From positions 1-48,443 of the forward strand of contig JBBTBY010000013.1 of the NCBI GenBank assembly GCA_038043445.1: a stretch of DNA of 48,443 bases. Reading direction: 5' to 3'. A program made the position numbers and the translations under genes. The notes under the pieces are model-generated. The model did no database searches, was not told the DNA's origin, and saw only the letters and a list, made by a program, of their open reading frames with translations. How positions within the stretch are numbered: position 1 is the stretch's first letter; the number at the start of each line of letters is the position of its first letter. Below are positions 1 to 8,756 of the stretch, one piece after another. The stretch comes from Spirochaetota bacterium. GTDB lineage: Bacteria > Spirochaetota > Brachyspiria > Brachyspirales > JACRPF01.

Positions 1-1046
1 CGGACGACGGCTTCTATGCGCGGCGGATAAAAAAACTCGGCAAGCCCGTTCTCCTCGTCATCAACAAAGCGGACAATGATACTCGTGCGCAGGCGGCGTA
101 TGAATTCGATCGCCTGGGTTTTTCCGAGAAGCTCGTGATAAGCGCTGAACACAGCATTGGTCTCGCCGATCTTACCGAGGTGATAGAAGCGCATATCCCG
201 GATATTCCCGTCGATCAGCAGATCACTGAGGATCAGACCCGGCCGACCGATGAAGTGAACATCGCCATCGTTGGAAAACCGAATACCGGTAAATCGACCC
301 TGCTCAACACGCTCGTCGGTGATGACAGAAGCATCGTAAGCGAGATAGCCGGCACTACGCGCGATCCGGTCGACTCGCTCATCGAATTCAAGGGTAAGCG
401 CGTACGCCTCGTCGATACGGCGGGCATCCGGAAGAAAAAGCGCGTCGCCGAGGACATCGAGTACTACAGCGTCAACCGCGCCATAAAGGTGATAGAATCG
501 TGCGACGTGGCGATACTCCTCATCGATATCACCGACGGCTTCACCGATCAGGATAAGAAGATAGCCTCGCTCATCGTCGATAGAAGGCGCGGGCTTGTCA
601 TCGGCGTCAATAAATGGGACAAGCACCCGGAAGACGTATCGTGGGCCGACTATGAAGCGTATCTCAGGAAAGAATTGCAGGTGGCACCATACGCGGTGAT
701 CACGAAGCTTTCCGGCATGAAGAAAAAGGACGCCGATCAGATAATGTCGCTCGCGCTCCGGGTGGCCGCCGTACGCGAAACGAAACTGGAAACGCATGCG
801 CTTACCGAGCTTCTTCACGGCGCCACCAAACGCTATTCGGTGACCGCGGGGAAAACGACGTTCAAAGTGTTCTACGTGGTGCAGACCGACATCAAACCGC
901 CGACATTTTTGCTTTTTTGCAATCATCCTGATACAATAGCGATGCATTATCGGCGTTATCTCGAACACCGCCGGCGGGAAGTGTACGATTTCCGGGGCAC
1001 GCCGATAGAGATGCGATACAAGAAGCGCAGGGAGGAGAAACGATGA
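1..1046 (+). CDS. der: GTPase Der (EngA), 5' end outside window
   Basis: Essential double-domain GTPase that assists 50S ribosome assembly in the cytoplasm. The reading frame is open from base 3, so the start lies upstream. The first visible residues hold the G4 motif NKAD of G domain 1. The second G domain is complete: P-loop GKPNTGKST (T where most Der proteins have V), GTTRD, DTAG and NKWD. A C-terminal KH-like domain follows, with the typical ending around FRGTPIEMRYKKR. The stop overlaps the start of plsY by four bases (ATGA), so the two are probably translationally coupled. About 347 residues are visible, against roughly 440-490 in the family, so some 100 or more residues are missing upstream. 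Confidence 0.96.
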   Translation, partial: DDGFYARRIKKLGKPVLLVINKADNDTRAQAAYEFDRLGFSEKLVISAEHSIGLADLTEVIEAHIPDIPVDQQITEDQTRPTDEVNIAIVGKPNTGKSTLLNTLVGDDRSIVSEIAGTTRDPVDSLIEFKGKRVRLVDTAGIRKKKRVAEDIEYYSVNRAIKVIESCDVAILLIDITDGFTDQDKKIASLIVDRRRGLVIGVNKWDKHPEDVSWADYEAYLRKELQVAPYAVITKLSGMKKKDADQIMSLALRVAAVRETKLETHALTELLHGATKRYSVTAGKTTFKVFYVVQTDIKPPTFLLFCNHPDTIAMHYRRYLEHRRREVYDFRGTPIEMRYKKRREEKR

Positions 1047-1753
1047 GCGATATCCTGATACCAACAGCCGTGTTCATCGCATGCTATCTTGTCGGGGCCG
1101 TTCCGTTCTCGCTGCTTATCGGTTTTGCTGCGGGTGTGGACATCCGTACAAAGGGGAGCGGCAATATCGGCGCTACGAATGTCATTCGTTCAGCGGGGCT
1201 TGTGCCGGGCATATTCGCCTTCGTTCTCGATATCGGCAAGGGCCTCGGGATGGTCATCGCAGCCTATTTCGTTCTCGGTCATTTCATTCCCGGCTATCCG
1301 AAATGGTATCTTGTCGCCGCTGCGCTCGCCGCCATCATCGGCCATATCTTCCCGGTGTATCTGAAATTCAAGGGCGGTAAAGGCGTTGCCACATCGGCGG
1401 GTGCGGTATTCGTACTCGCCCCGGTGTCGGTCATCACCTCAGCGATAGCATTCGGCATTGCGTTCTTTGCGTCGGGGAAAACGGTCGCCATAGGCTCGAC
1501 AGCCGCCGCGATAACGTTTCCCATTATACTGACGATATTTCAATTCTGCATACCGTCGTTTAACACCTGGTTCTTCGGCATCGATTATCCGTATCTCCTC
1601 GCGCTTTCGCTCATCGTCTGCGCATTCATCGTCATCCGGCACATACCGAATTATAAGCGTCTTCTTGCCGGCTCGGAAATGAGCTTTTCGAAAAAGAAAG
1701 CCGCAAAAAAATCGTCGAAAGGAAAGCGTTCCGGTGGACGCCGAAACAAGTAA
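1043..1753 (+). CDS. plsY: Glycerol-3-phosphate acyltransferase PlsY
   Basis: Integral membrane enzyme that transfers an acyl group from acyl-phosphate to glycerol-3-phosphate, the first step of phospholipid synthesis. Family motifs are clear: GSGNIGATN and KGGKGVATSAG, within five or so hydrophobic segments. The 236-aa length is slightly above the usual 190-220 because of a Lys/Ser/Arg-rich cytoplasmic tail (KKKAAKKSSKGKRSGG). The start has a GGAGGAG ribosome site inside the der 3' end. The next gene, gpsA, makes the glycerol-3-phosphate substrate and overlaps plsY by 20 bases, a functionally sensible pairing. Confidence 0.95.
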   Translation: MSDILIPTAVFIACYLVGAVPFSLLIGFAAGVDIRTKGSGNIGATNVIRSAGLVPGIFAFVLDIGKGLGMVIAAYFVLGHFIPGYPKWYLVAAALAAIIGHIFPVYLKFKGGKGVATSAGAVFVLAPVSVITSAIAFGIAFFASGKTVAIGSTAAAITFPIILTIFQFCIPSFNTWFFGIDYPYLLALSLIVCAFIVIRHIPNYKRLLAGSEMSFSKKKAAKKSSKGKRSGGRRNK

Positions 1754-2741
1754 TCGCATCGGCATTATCGGGGCCGGCGGCTGGGGACTGGCGCTTGCCA
1801 ACGTTCTATCATCGCGTCATGCGGTAAGCGTGTGGGTATACGAGAAGCCGGAATTGGATGCGCTTAGCCGCGATCGTGAATCGAGGACATATCTTCCCGA
1901 CATCAAGCTCAATGCCTCGATACGCTTCTCCGATTCCCTTGAGGACACCGCTCGCGATACGGATGTTATCGTGATGGTCACGCCGTCATTCGCCTATCGC
2001 TCGGCGGCGGAAGGCATAGCGCCGTTCATAACGAAGAAGACCGTCGTCGTATCCGCAACGAAGGGGCTTGAGGTCGGCAGCACGCGTACGATGAGCGAAG
2101 TGGCGCGAAGCGTTCTGCCGAAAGGCGTGGAAGTGCTCACGCTCTCGGGGCCGTCGCATGCCGAAGAGGTGGGGCGTCTTGTGCCTACCGCGGTGGTCCT
2201 TGCGGGGAAAAAGCTGTCGACAGCGCGCCGTATCCGCGATGTGTTCATGACGCCGCCGTATTTCCGCGTCTATACGTCCGATGATCAGAAGGGAGTAGAA
2301 CTCGGCGGATCGCTCAAGAACATCATCGCCATCGCAGCGGGCGTCATCGACGGGCTTCATCTCGGCGATAATCCCAAAGCAGCGCTCATCACGCGCGGCT
2401 TGGCGGAGATAGTGCGCTTCGGCGTTACGCACGGGGCGAAGGCAAAGACGTTCTACGGACTTTCGGGCGTGGGCGACCTCATCGTCACCTGCGCGAGCGA
2501 ATTGAGCCGCAATCATCACGTGGGGCGCCTCATCGCCGAAGGGAAGAACTACGATGATATTCGTGCATCGATGAAGCAGGTCGCCGAGGGCGTATATGCG
2601 GCGAAGGCGATACATGAATACGCGAAAAAGCATAAGGTCGTCATGCCGATAACCGAGAGCGTGTACCGCGTTCTCTTTGAGAAATCCAATGCGAAAGAAG
2701 AGCTCATGGCGCTCATGAGCCGCGGGGCGAAAGAGGAATGA
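1734..2741 (+). CDS. gpsA: Glycerol-3-phosphate dehydrogenase [NAD(P)+]
   Basis: Reduces dihydroxyacetone phosphate to sn-glycerol-3-phosphate for phospholipid synthesis. The Rossmann motif GIIGAGGWGLALA lies near residue 8. Typical family stretches follow: VSATKGLE, LSGPSHAEEV, the catalytic-lysine region GGSLKNIIAIAAG and GLSGVGDLIVTC. Length 335 aa is normal. It starts with GTG inside the plsY coding region (20-base overlap), and its stop overlaps the following ATG (ATGATG). The overlap chain der-plsY-gpsA and onward implies one transcript. Confidence 0.95.
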   Translation: MDAETSNRIGIIGAGGWGLALANVLSSRHAVSVWVYEKPELDALSRDRESRTYLPDIKLNASIRFSDSLEDTARDTDVIVMVTPSFAYRSAAEGIAPFITKKTVVVSATKGLEVGSTRTMSEVARSVLPKGVEVLTLSGPSHAEEVGRLVPTAVVLAGKKLSTARRIRDVFMTPPYFRVYTSDDQKGVELGGSLKNIIAIAAGVIDGLHLGDNPKAALITRGLAEIVRFGVTHGAKAKTFYGLSGVGDLIVTCASELSRNHHVGRLIAEGKNYDDIRASMKQVAEGVYAAKAIHEYAKKHKVVMPITESVYRVLFEKSNAKEELMALMSRGAKEE

Positions 2742-3490
2742 TGTCCCGCTTCGGTGTGCGCTTTTCACGCGCCTGTATCACCCTCTGCATCGCAGGCTTC
2801 TTCACTGTACCATGTTTCGGGGCGACGAACACGAATGTGTCGTGGATATCACACGACATGGAAGCCTATGCCGCCCTCGATGTGAACCGAATGCTCGGGG
2901 TATCGTTCGATACGCGCGTGCTCTACCGTGCGCTTCTGTGGGATCACGTGCGTGCGTCCGCGGGTATTTCGTTCACGTGGATGTCACCGTCGCTTGACGG
3001 GTACTTCCTTTCCGTGCGATATGAGAATATCCTCGATACCGGTCTCGGTGCCGGCGTCTCCTTCATCGCCGATATATTCCCCGCATCGCTCAAAGCAGTG
3101 CACGGCATCATCCCCTCGCTGTCCTGGCGCATGCAGTTCTTTTTCGCTGAATTCGGCGTTGCGTTGCGTTCCTTCACCGCCGACAGCGCCGCGATATGGA
3201 ACATTTTTCACTACGCAAGCCCCGTCTTCGAAACGCTCTTCCATTATCAGATCGGATGCACCTTCGCATTCTTCAACGAATTCTGGACGCTCACGGCGTC
3301 GTTCGGCAACTTCGATGAATTCTACATCGGCAATTTCGGCACCATCATGCTCCGCATGCGCAATGAATTCCTTGTCTCCGCACCGTGGCGCGTCTTTGCC
3401 GATGTGACGATACGCCCGAGCGGGTCCCTTGCACTGGCGGGCACCTATGCCGTGATCTTTATCTGCATCGGCGGACGGGTGACACTATGA
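2738..3490 (+). CDS. Secreted, barrel-like protein of unknown function
   Basis: Not recognised as a named family. The 250-aa product begins with a basic stretch and a hydrophobic segment ending in CFGA, which looks like a Sec signal peptide with cleavage near residue 29. The mature part alternates short hydrophobic and aromatic stretches with polar turns, and has no long transmembrane helix, which suggests an outer-membrane barrel. It overlaps gpsA by four bases upstream and the lipoprotein gene downstream by four bases (ATGA), so it is co-translated with both. An envelope function with the downstream phosphoesterase is inference from context. Confidence 0.75.
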   Translation: MMSRFGVRFSRACITLCIAGFFTVPCFGATNTNVSWISHDMEAYAALDVNRMLGVSFDTRVLYRALLWDHVRASAGISFTWMSPSLDGYFLSVRYENILDTGLGAGVSFIADIFPASLKAVHGIIPSLSWRMQFFFAEFGVALRSFTADSAAIWNIFHYASPVFETLFHYQIGCTFAFFNEFWTLTASFGNFDEFYIGNFGTIMLRMRNEFLVSAPWRVFADVTIRPSGSLALAGTYAVIFICIGGRVTL

Positions 3491-4293
3491 TGCGCGCGGT
3501 GCTCGCTGCCGCGCTCGGTGCCGTGCTCATGCTCGGCTGCTCGCTCGATCCGTTCGGCTTCCTCGCCTCCTCCGATGTCGATGAGCGCTTCAACGACGGG
3601 CTTTCGCTCCCCGCGCCGACGAACCTTTCGCTCACGCCGCCGTACTCCTTCGTCGTCATCGCCGATACGCACGTGCACGACGCGGAGTCGGCAGCGCGTG
3701 TGGCATCGCTTTCCCTAAAGCTCATCGCTGCCGATGAATTCGTCCTCGCCGCAGGCGATCTCGTGCAGAACGGCTTGAGAAGCGATGTGATACTCTTTAC
3801 GAACGCCATGCGGGAAGCGACAGCCGCGCTCGGCATACCCTGGTTCGCCGTCCCGGGGAATCATGACCTCTACTTCGGCGGCTGGACGAATTTCCGCGAG
3901 CACATCGGCCGTTCGATATACTCCTTCTCCGCCGGAGCGCTTCGCGTCATAGCTATGGACTCTGCGAACGGCACGCTCGGAAAAAAGCAGTATGACTGGC
4001 TCTCACAGACGCTGGCGAGCCGCTCCGAAGCACACTGCATCGTGTTCACGCACTTTCAATTCTTCAGCCCGGCGATAACCGAGACGCAGCAGTATACCGA
4101 TATCGAAGAGGCGGCATATCTCATGTATCTTTTCGAAACGAGGTCGGTATCCTATGTGCTGAGCGGGCATTCACATGCGGATGTGCATCACATGATAAAC
4201 GGCGTGTCGTATCTTACGGTCGCGAATCACCCGGCATCGATAGTACGGATGACGGTGACAGCAACGAATATGACGCATGTGGTCTTGCATTGA
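3487..4293 (+). CDS. Lipoprotein of the calcineurin-like metallophosphoesterase family
   Basis: Predicted lipid-anchored metallo-phosphoesterase. I chose the ATG at 3487, which overlaps the previous stop (ATGA) and opens a clean lipoprotein signal ending in LMLGC (lipid-modified Cys about residue 18). An in-frame upstream extension would hide this signal. The metal-binding motifs appear in order: DTHVHD, AAGDLVQNG, GNHD, a lone His in FTHFQFF, and GHSHADVHH. All dinuclear-metal ligands expected of the fold seem present, so it should be active. Substrate is unknown. Length is 268 aa. Confidence 0.88.
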   Translation: MMRAVLAAALGAVLMLGCSLDPFGFLASSDVDERFNDGLSLPAPTNLSLTPPYSFVVIADTHVHDAESAARVASLSLKLIAADEFVLAAGDLVQNGLRSDVILFTNAMREATAALGIPWFAVPGNHDLYFGGWTNFREHIGRSIYSFSAGALRVIAMDSANGTLGKKQYDWLSQTLASRSEAHCIVFTHFQFFSPAITETQQYTDIEEAAYLMYLFETRSVSYVLSGHSHADVHHMINGVSYLTVANHPASIVRMTVTATNMTHVVLH

Positions 4294-4301
4294 TCGAACA
4301 C

Positions 4302-5633
4302 TCACCCGCCCTTCAATTGCTTCATTATCCACTCATATCGCTTCTTCAGTTCCTTCTCGAAACCGATGTCCGCAGGATCGTAGTACGATGCATTCTTCGA
4401 CAGATATTCCTGCGCGACGATGTGATAGGGGAAATTGTGCGGATATTTGTATTCACCCGGACCGTTCTTATCGCGTTCGGATGAGTGAGAATCCTTGAGA
4501 TAATTCGGTACCGCCGGCACATCACCGGCGCGAACTTCGGTAAGCGCTTTGTTTATCGCTCGATATGCCGAATTCGATTTCGGGCTCAGCGCGAGATAGA
4601 GCGCGCATTCGGAGAGTATGAGCGATGCCTCCGGCATGCCGACAAGATCGACGAGCGTGAACGCGGAGGCGGCCACCGTGAGTGCATTGGGGTCGGCTAA
4701 GCCTATGTCCTCGGCGGCAAGTATCGAGAGGCGGCGGGCTATGAAACGCGGGTCCTCGCCGGACTCAAGCATGCGCGCGAGATAGTGGACGGCCGCGTGG
4801 GGGTCGCTCCCGCGTATCGATTTTATGAACGCGCTTATGACATCATAATGCTCATCGCCGTCGCGGTCGTAGCGGAGTGCCTTCTTCTGCACCACCTCGG
4901 AAACAATGTCGCGCGTGACCGCGGTGCCGCGGTCCTCGTCCATGACGGAAGCGAGGAAAGCGAATTCAAGATACGTGAGCGCCTTGCGCACATCACCGAG
5001 CGCGGCCTTGACGATGGCGGTGACCGCGTCGTCGTCGATGGCGACCTTTTCGTTCCCGAGACCGTCGGCATGGGAGATGGCGCGCATGACCGATGAGCGC
5101 ACGTCGTCGTCGGAGAGTTCCTTGAACGCGAAGAGCATGACGCGCGAGAGAAGCGCATTGGTGAGATAGAAATACGGGTTCTGCGTTGTCGAGCCGATGA
5201 GTATCACCGTGCCCGCCTCGAGCGAGGGGAGGAGCGCGTCCTGCTGGCCTTTGTTGAAGCGGTGTATCTCATCGATGAAGAGTATCGTCTTCTTTCCGGC
5301 GCGGAGGTTCTTTTCGCCGGTGCGTATCGCATCGCGGAGTTCCGCCACGTTGGAAAGAACGGCGTTGATGCGGAGGTACGCGCAGTGCGTGCGTTCGGCG
5401 ATGATGGCCGCCAATGTCGATTTGCCGGTTCCCGGAGGGCCGTGGAAAATAAGCGAGGTGAGAATATCCCTTTCTATCAATCGGCGGAGGGGTTTTCCTT
5501 CTCCGAGAATATGCGATTGACCGGCCATATCAGCGAGCGTCCGCGGGCGCATTCTGTCGGCAAGCGGGCCTTTCGAACCGGATGTCCCCTCAGGCGGGGG
5601 CGCTTCATCAAAAAGATCGCTCGACTCCGCCAC
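4302..5633 (-). CDS. rarA: Replication-associated recombination protein A (AAA+ ATPase, MgsA/RarA)
   Basis: DNA-dependent AAA+ ATPase acting at stalled replication forks, related to the clamp-loader family and to eukaryotic WRNIP1. Walker A GPPGTGKST is near residue 66 and Walker B ILFIDEIHRF near residue 118. Sensor-region GSTTQNPYF and the C-terminal tetramer-domain motifs AAEDIGLADP and YKYPHNFPYHIVAQEYL are present. It is 443 aa, a normal length, and starts with GTG. It lies 12 bases downstream of the 5646-6638 gene on the same strand and is convergent with the phosphoesterase gene, with only eight bases between and no visible terminator. Confidence 0.96.
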   Translation of the reverse strand: MAESSDLFDEAPPPEGTSGSKGPLADRMRPRTLADMAGQSHILGEGKPLRRLIERDILTSLIFHGPPGTGKSTLAAIIAERTHCAYLRINAVLSNVAELRDAIRTGEKNLRAGKKTILFIDEIHRFNKGQQDALLPSLEAGTVILIGSTTQNPYFYLTNALLSRVMLFAFKELSDDDVRSSVMRAISHADGLGNEKVAIDDDAVTAIVKAALGDVRKALTYLEFAFLASVMDEDRGTAVTRDIVSEVVQKKALRYDRDGDEHYDVISAFIKSIRGSDPHAAVHYLARMLESGEDPRFIARRLSILAAEDIGLADPNALTVAASAFTLVDLVGMPEASLILSECALYLALSPKSNSAYRAINKALTEVRAGDVPAVPNYLKDSHSSERDKNGPGEYKYPHNFPYHIVAQEYLSKNASYYDPADIGFEKELKKRYEWIMKQLKGG

Positions 5634-5645
5634 GGGATTGTTCCG

Positions 5646-6638
5646 CTACTTCGGTGTGCGCGTTTTAATGACCGTATCGAGTGCGGTAAGATGATGGGCG
5701 AGCGTATCCAGGCGCGGCTTTAATTCATAGGCGAGGAGATCGGATACGGTGACGTAGTCGTCGGTCTTGAACGCATCGAGCACGCCCACGAGCACATCCT
5801 GAAGGCTTTTTATCTGCGCTTCGAGCGTGACGTTCCCGTGCGTGATGGACGAATAGTCGAGCGAGAACGTTTCCTGTATGCGCGCAAGGACGGAGATGAT
5901 GCTCCCCACGCCGTCGCAGAATTTATCGATGCCGGTAAGCGCCGCCTTATCGCGTCCCTTGTGGAGGAGGATAACGACCTTGTCGAGCAGCGATGAGAGC
6001 GGGGTGACGAGCCCGATGAGCGAGGCAAGGCGCTCATGCGCGTTCTCCGCCGTTATCGCGCCGCCGATCAGCTTCAAGAGCTGTATCTCGGCATTGGCGA
6101 TGTGCAGGAGCACATGATGCCCGAGGTCGGCGAGGAACGGGACTATGTCATCGGCAAAGAATTTCCGTGCGGACGCATCCGCATCGTTCACAAGCCGTGC
6201 GAGCCGCTCTTTCTTTATTTCAAGGAGCTTCAGCTTCTCGTTCGTGTTCTCCTCGTTGAGATTGATGCCGAGCAGATGCGCCGATCGCGGGAGTATCGAG
6301 ATGAGCCATCCGATGCCGTCCACCGCGTCGGCAAGCTTCACGGATGCGTCATCCTTCGCGGCAACGAGGCGTTCGATGTGCTCGTATGCGCTCGTAAGCG
6401 ACGTGTACGCGTATTCCTCGTATGCCATTGCGTGGAAATGTATCGTCTTCACGCCGGAAATCGGCACATCGCTCCCGGCATTATCGACGACATAGAGCAC
6501 GTTCCCGTCGACGACGACATCGGTTATCGCCATGCGCTCGCCGGCGCACCACGTTTCCATGCCTGCGATGATATCGGCCACGGTCTTTTCCTGTTCGACC
6601 TTGAGATCGAACGGCGTATCGTTGAGAAGGACCTGCAT
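5646..6638 (-). CDS. Conserved-looking helical protein of unknown function
   Basis: Not recognised. I placed the start at 6638 (MQVLLNDTPFDLK) because AGAGGAA sits eight bases upstream. In-frame ATGs further up (MKRNR, MAYYY) lack a ribosome site, and the remaining extension runs into repeat-like intergenic DNA. The 330-aa product has a small alpha/beta start of about 80 residues, reminiscent of a ubiquitin-like or CheW-like small domain (weak guess), then about 240 residues of mostly helical, Leu-rich sequence. No signal peptide or membrane segment is evident. It precedes rarA by 12 bases, which suggests co-transcription. Confidence 0.7.
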   Translation of the reverse strand: MQVLLNDTPFDLKVEQEKTVADIIAGMETWCAGERMAITDVVVDGNVLYVVDNAGSDVPISGVKTIHFHAMAYEEYAYTSLTSAYEHIERLVAAKDDASVKLADAVDGIGWLISILPRSAHLLGINLNEENTNEKLKLLEIKKERLARLVNDADASARKFFADDIVPFLADLGHHVLLHIANAEIQLLKLIGGAITAENAHERLASLIGLVTPLSSLLDKVVILLHKGRDKAALTGIDKFCDGVGSIISVLARIQETFSLDYSSITHGNVTLEAQIKSLQDVLVGVLDAFKTDDYVTVSDLLAYELKPRLDTLAHHLTALDTVIKTRTPK

Positions 6639-6707
6639 ACGATTCCTCTTCATGTTTACATAATAATACGCCATGGTATAGTTTTCCCGGCGAAATAGCA
6701 AGAATAC

Positions 6708-6915
6708 GGTGAGACCCAAATCCTCACATAAGGATAAAGAGAAACCACGGAGATCACGGAGAAAAGGCCGAGAAAGAACGGAAGGGCAGCTGAACATTTT
6801 CACCCGAAAGATGACACCCTCTGCGCATTATCCTCCATGCTTTTTATTGCACTCTCTTACGTCCTCTGTGCTCTCCGTGGTTTTATTTTCTTACGTGATA
6901 ATTCGGGTGAGACCC
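6708..6915. mobile_element. MITE-like inverted-repeat element with 10-bp flanking direct repeats
   Basis: Occupies most of the 378-base gap 6639-7016. The ten bases GGTGAGACCC occur at 6708-6717 and again at 6906-6915, flanking about 188 bases whose two ends are inverted copies. The best-conserved arms are 6741-6763 (CCACGGAGATCACGGAG) and 6863-6884 (its reverse complement with two changes), with weaker pairing outside them. No reading frame inside looks real. The structure fits a non-autonomous element with a target-site duplication, although the duplication could be coincidental. Confidence 0.55.
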
Positions 6916-7016
6916 GCCGCGGCAGCGAGTGATCGCGTATGCCGCTGTCCGGTGTTTACTTCGCCGGCTTGGATTATTACCTTATCTGCGAAGTAAATAT
7001 TGAGAAGGAGTTCCTC

Positions 7017-7574
7017 ATGAAAGCGATCATCCCACTTTCGTTCATGCTTCTTGCAGCTGCGCTCTCCGCGAGAACGTATATCGCGGACCCGGCGCATTCA
7101 AGCATCGGCTTCTCCGTGAAACATCTTGGGATAAGCACGGTGCGGGGACTGTTCAAGACGTTCACGACGACGTTCTCCGCCGATGAGGAGAAGGGCGTCA
7201 TCAGTGCGCTGTCAGCCGACATAGACACGGCAAGCGTGGATACGCGTGTGGATATGCGCGATAACCATCTTCGCAGCGCCGATTTCTTCGATGTGAAGCA
7301 GTTTCCCGCGGCGAAATTCGTCATGAAGTCGTATACGGGGACGAAGGCGGGCGGGAAGATCCTCGGCGATCTTACGCTGCACGGAGTTACAAAACCCGTA
7401 ACGCTCGACCTCGTTATCACGGGGAGCATGACGGACAAGAACGGCAAGACGCGCATCGCCGGTACCGCAACGGGTGTCATCAATCGCACCGATTTCGGCG
7501 TGGGAAAAAAGGGCGAAATGCCGGTCAGCGAGAGCGTTACGCTTACCATCGACATCGAGGCCATAGCGCAGTAA
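7017..7574 (+). CDS. YceI family periplasmic lipid-binding protein
   Basis: The start at 7017 follows GAGAAGGAG and opens a clear Sec signal peptide (MKAIIPLSFMLLAAALSA). The mature protein has the hallmarks of the YceI lipocalin-like barrel: an opening ADPAHSSIGFSVKHLGIS, DTRVDMRDNHLRSADFFDV, LTLHGVTKPVTLD and a closing INRTDFGVG. Family members bind polyprenoid or fatty-acid-like ligands in the periplasm. The ligand here cannot be read from sequence. Length is 185 aa, typical. It appears monocistronic, with a repeat element upstream and a small frame plus a separate promoter downstream. Confidence 0.93.
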   Translation: MKAIIPLSFMLLAAALSARTYIADPAHSSIGFSVKHLGISTVRGLFKTFTTTFSADEEKGVISALSADIDTASVDTRVDMRDNHLRSADFFDVKQFPAAKFVMKSYTGTKAGGKILGDLTLHGVTKPVTLDLVITGSMTDKNGKTRIAGTATGVINRTDFGVGKKGEMPVSESVTLTIDIEAIAQ

Positions 7575-7581
7575 GGCGCGC

Positions 7582-7761
7582 GTGATACGATTTTCGGGCG
7601 AAGGGAATATATCCGCACGCGGTGCCGCGGCGAAACACGGCATCGGTGCGGATGCAGCCGAAAAGATCGGGAAGCGCCTGGCCGCGAAGAGCTGTATCGT
7701 GGCGGCCGATGCGGTGAACGATATCGCCGCCGCAAGGGAAAAGGACGGTCTTTTGTCTTGA
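7582..7761 (+). CDS. Possible small protein, 59 aa
   Basis: A GTG-initiated frame fills the space between the YceI gene and the ABC transporter gene. The product is Ala-rich, with a helical middle (GADAAEKIGKRLAAKSC) and many GCG/GCC codons like the neighbouring genes. There is no good ribosome site. It could be the remnant of a larger enzyme or chance coding. The 3' end overlaps the -35 region of the next promoter. I do not recognise a family. Confidence 0.3.
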   Translation: MIRFSGEGNISARGAAAKHGIGADAAEKIGKRLAAKSCIVAADAVNDIAAAREKDGLLS

Positions 7762-7785
7762 TTTTTAGCGCGGACGCGGTATACT
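7758..7785 (+). promoter_or_regulatory. Sigma70-type promoter for the ABC exporter operon
   Basis: TTGATT at 7758-7763, a 16-base spacer, and TATACT at 7780-7785. The ABC ATPase ATG is only eight bases beyond the -10 box and has no Shine-Dalgarno sequence, so the transcript should be leaderless or nearly so. Confidence 0.65.
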
Positions 7786-7793
7786 GCGGCGCC

Positions 7794-8756
7794 ATGATAG
7801 AAGTACGCTCCATCGTCAAGGATTACGGCGAACACCGCGCGCTCTCCGATGTTTCATTCACGGTAGCCCGCGGGGACATCGTCGGGCTTCTCGGCCCCAA
7901 CGGCGCGGGGAAAACGACGACCATGCGCATCATCACCGGCTTCCTTCCGGCGACATCCGGTGAAGTGTTCGTGGCCGGCGCCGAAGTGCATGACGATCCC
8001 CTCTCGGTGAAAAAGCGCATCGGCTATATGCCTGAGAACGTGGCGCTCTACAACGAAATGCGCGTGGCCGATTATCTTTCCTTCTGCGCGGAACTGAAAG
8101 GCGTCGCATCGAACGCTATCGCTTCGAAGGTCGATACGGCCATGGAGCTCGTGAAATTGACCGATAAGCGGCGCGTCGTGATAGGCCGTCTTTCGAAGGG
8201 GTACCGCCAGCGCGTGGGGCTCGCCCAGGCGATACTGCATGAACCCGATGTGCTCATACTCGATGAGCCGACGGTGGGCCTTGATCCCAATCAGATCGTG
8301 GAGATACGTTCGCTCATTTCATCGCTCGCCGGAAGCCGCACGGTCATCATATCAAGTCATATACTCCCCGAGATAGAAGCGACATGCAAGCGCGCGATAA
8401 TCATCAACGGCGGTAAGGTCATCGCCACCGACACCATCGAAGGGCTTAAGCGCCGCGTGGAGACGGAGATAAAGGGCGGTAATGTGCTCGTGCGCGTCCG
8501 CGAAAAAATGAATGAAGCGGTGGCGGACCTTCGACGCATGATCGGCGTATCGAGCGTGAAGACCGCCGAGGACGGCTTTATCCGCATACAGAGCGAAACG
8601 GGCACCGATATACGGTCCGACGTCGCGCGCATGCTCGTCACGAAAGGGTACGATGTCGTCGAATTGACGGCGAACGCCATCGATCTCGAAGAGATATTCA
8701 TTCACCTGACGCACAAGGGCAATGCACACGGGGCACATGCCGGGGCACATGCATGA
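7794..8756 (+). CDS. ABC transporter ATP-binding protein (GldA-like, ABC-2 type)
   Basis: Cytoplasmic ATPase of an ABC-2 exporter. The start was set at 7794, just after a strong -10 box. An upstream in-frame ATG at 7758 lies within the promoter. Walker A GPNGAGKT is at residues 34-41, followed by the signature region LSKGYRQRVGLAQA, Walker B VLILDEPTVGLDP and the switch region ISSHILPEIE. A C-terminal extension of about 100 residues resembles that of GldA-type ATPases and ends in a His/Ala-rich tail (GNAHGAHAGAHA). Length is 320 aa. The stop overlaps the permease start by four bases (ATGA). Substrate is unknown. Confidence 0.93.
   Translation: MIEVRSIVKDYGEHRALSDVSFTVARGDIVGLLGPNGAGKTTTMRIITGFLPATSGEVFVAGAEVHDDPLSVKKRIGYMPENVALYNEMRVADYLSFCAELKGVASNAIASKVDTAMELVKLTDKRRVVIGRLSKGYRQRVGLAQAILHEPDVLILDEPTVGLDPNQIVEIRSLISSLAGSRTVIISSHILPEIEATCKRAIIINGGKVIATDTIEGLKRRVETEIKGGNVLVRVREKMNEAVADLRRMIGVSSVKTAEDGFIRIQSETGTDIRSDVARMLVTKGYDVVELTANAIDLEEIFIHLTHKGNAHGAHAGAHA

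Noticed and set aside
1986-2768. Long minus-strand frame opposite gpsA (260 codons)
   Set aside because: Antisense to a gene with clear motifs; composition is His/Arg-rich with no family features, a typical shadow in high-GC DNA.
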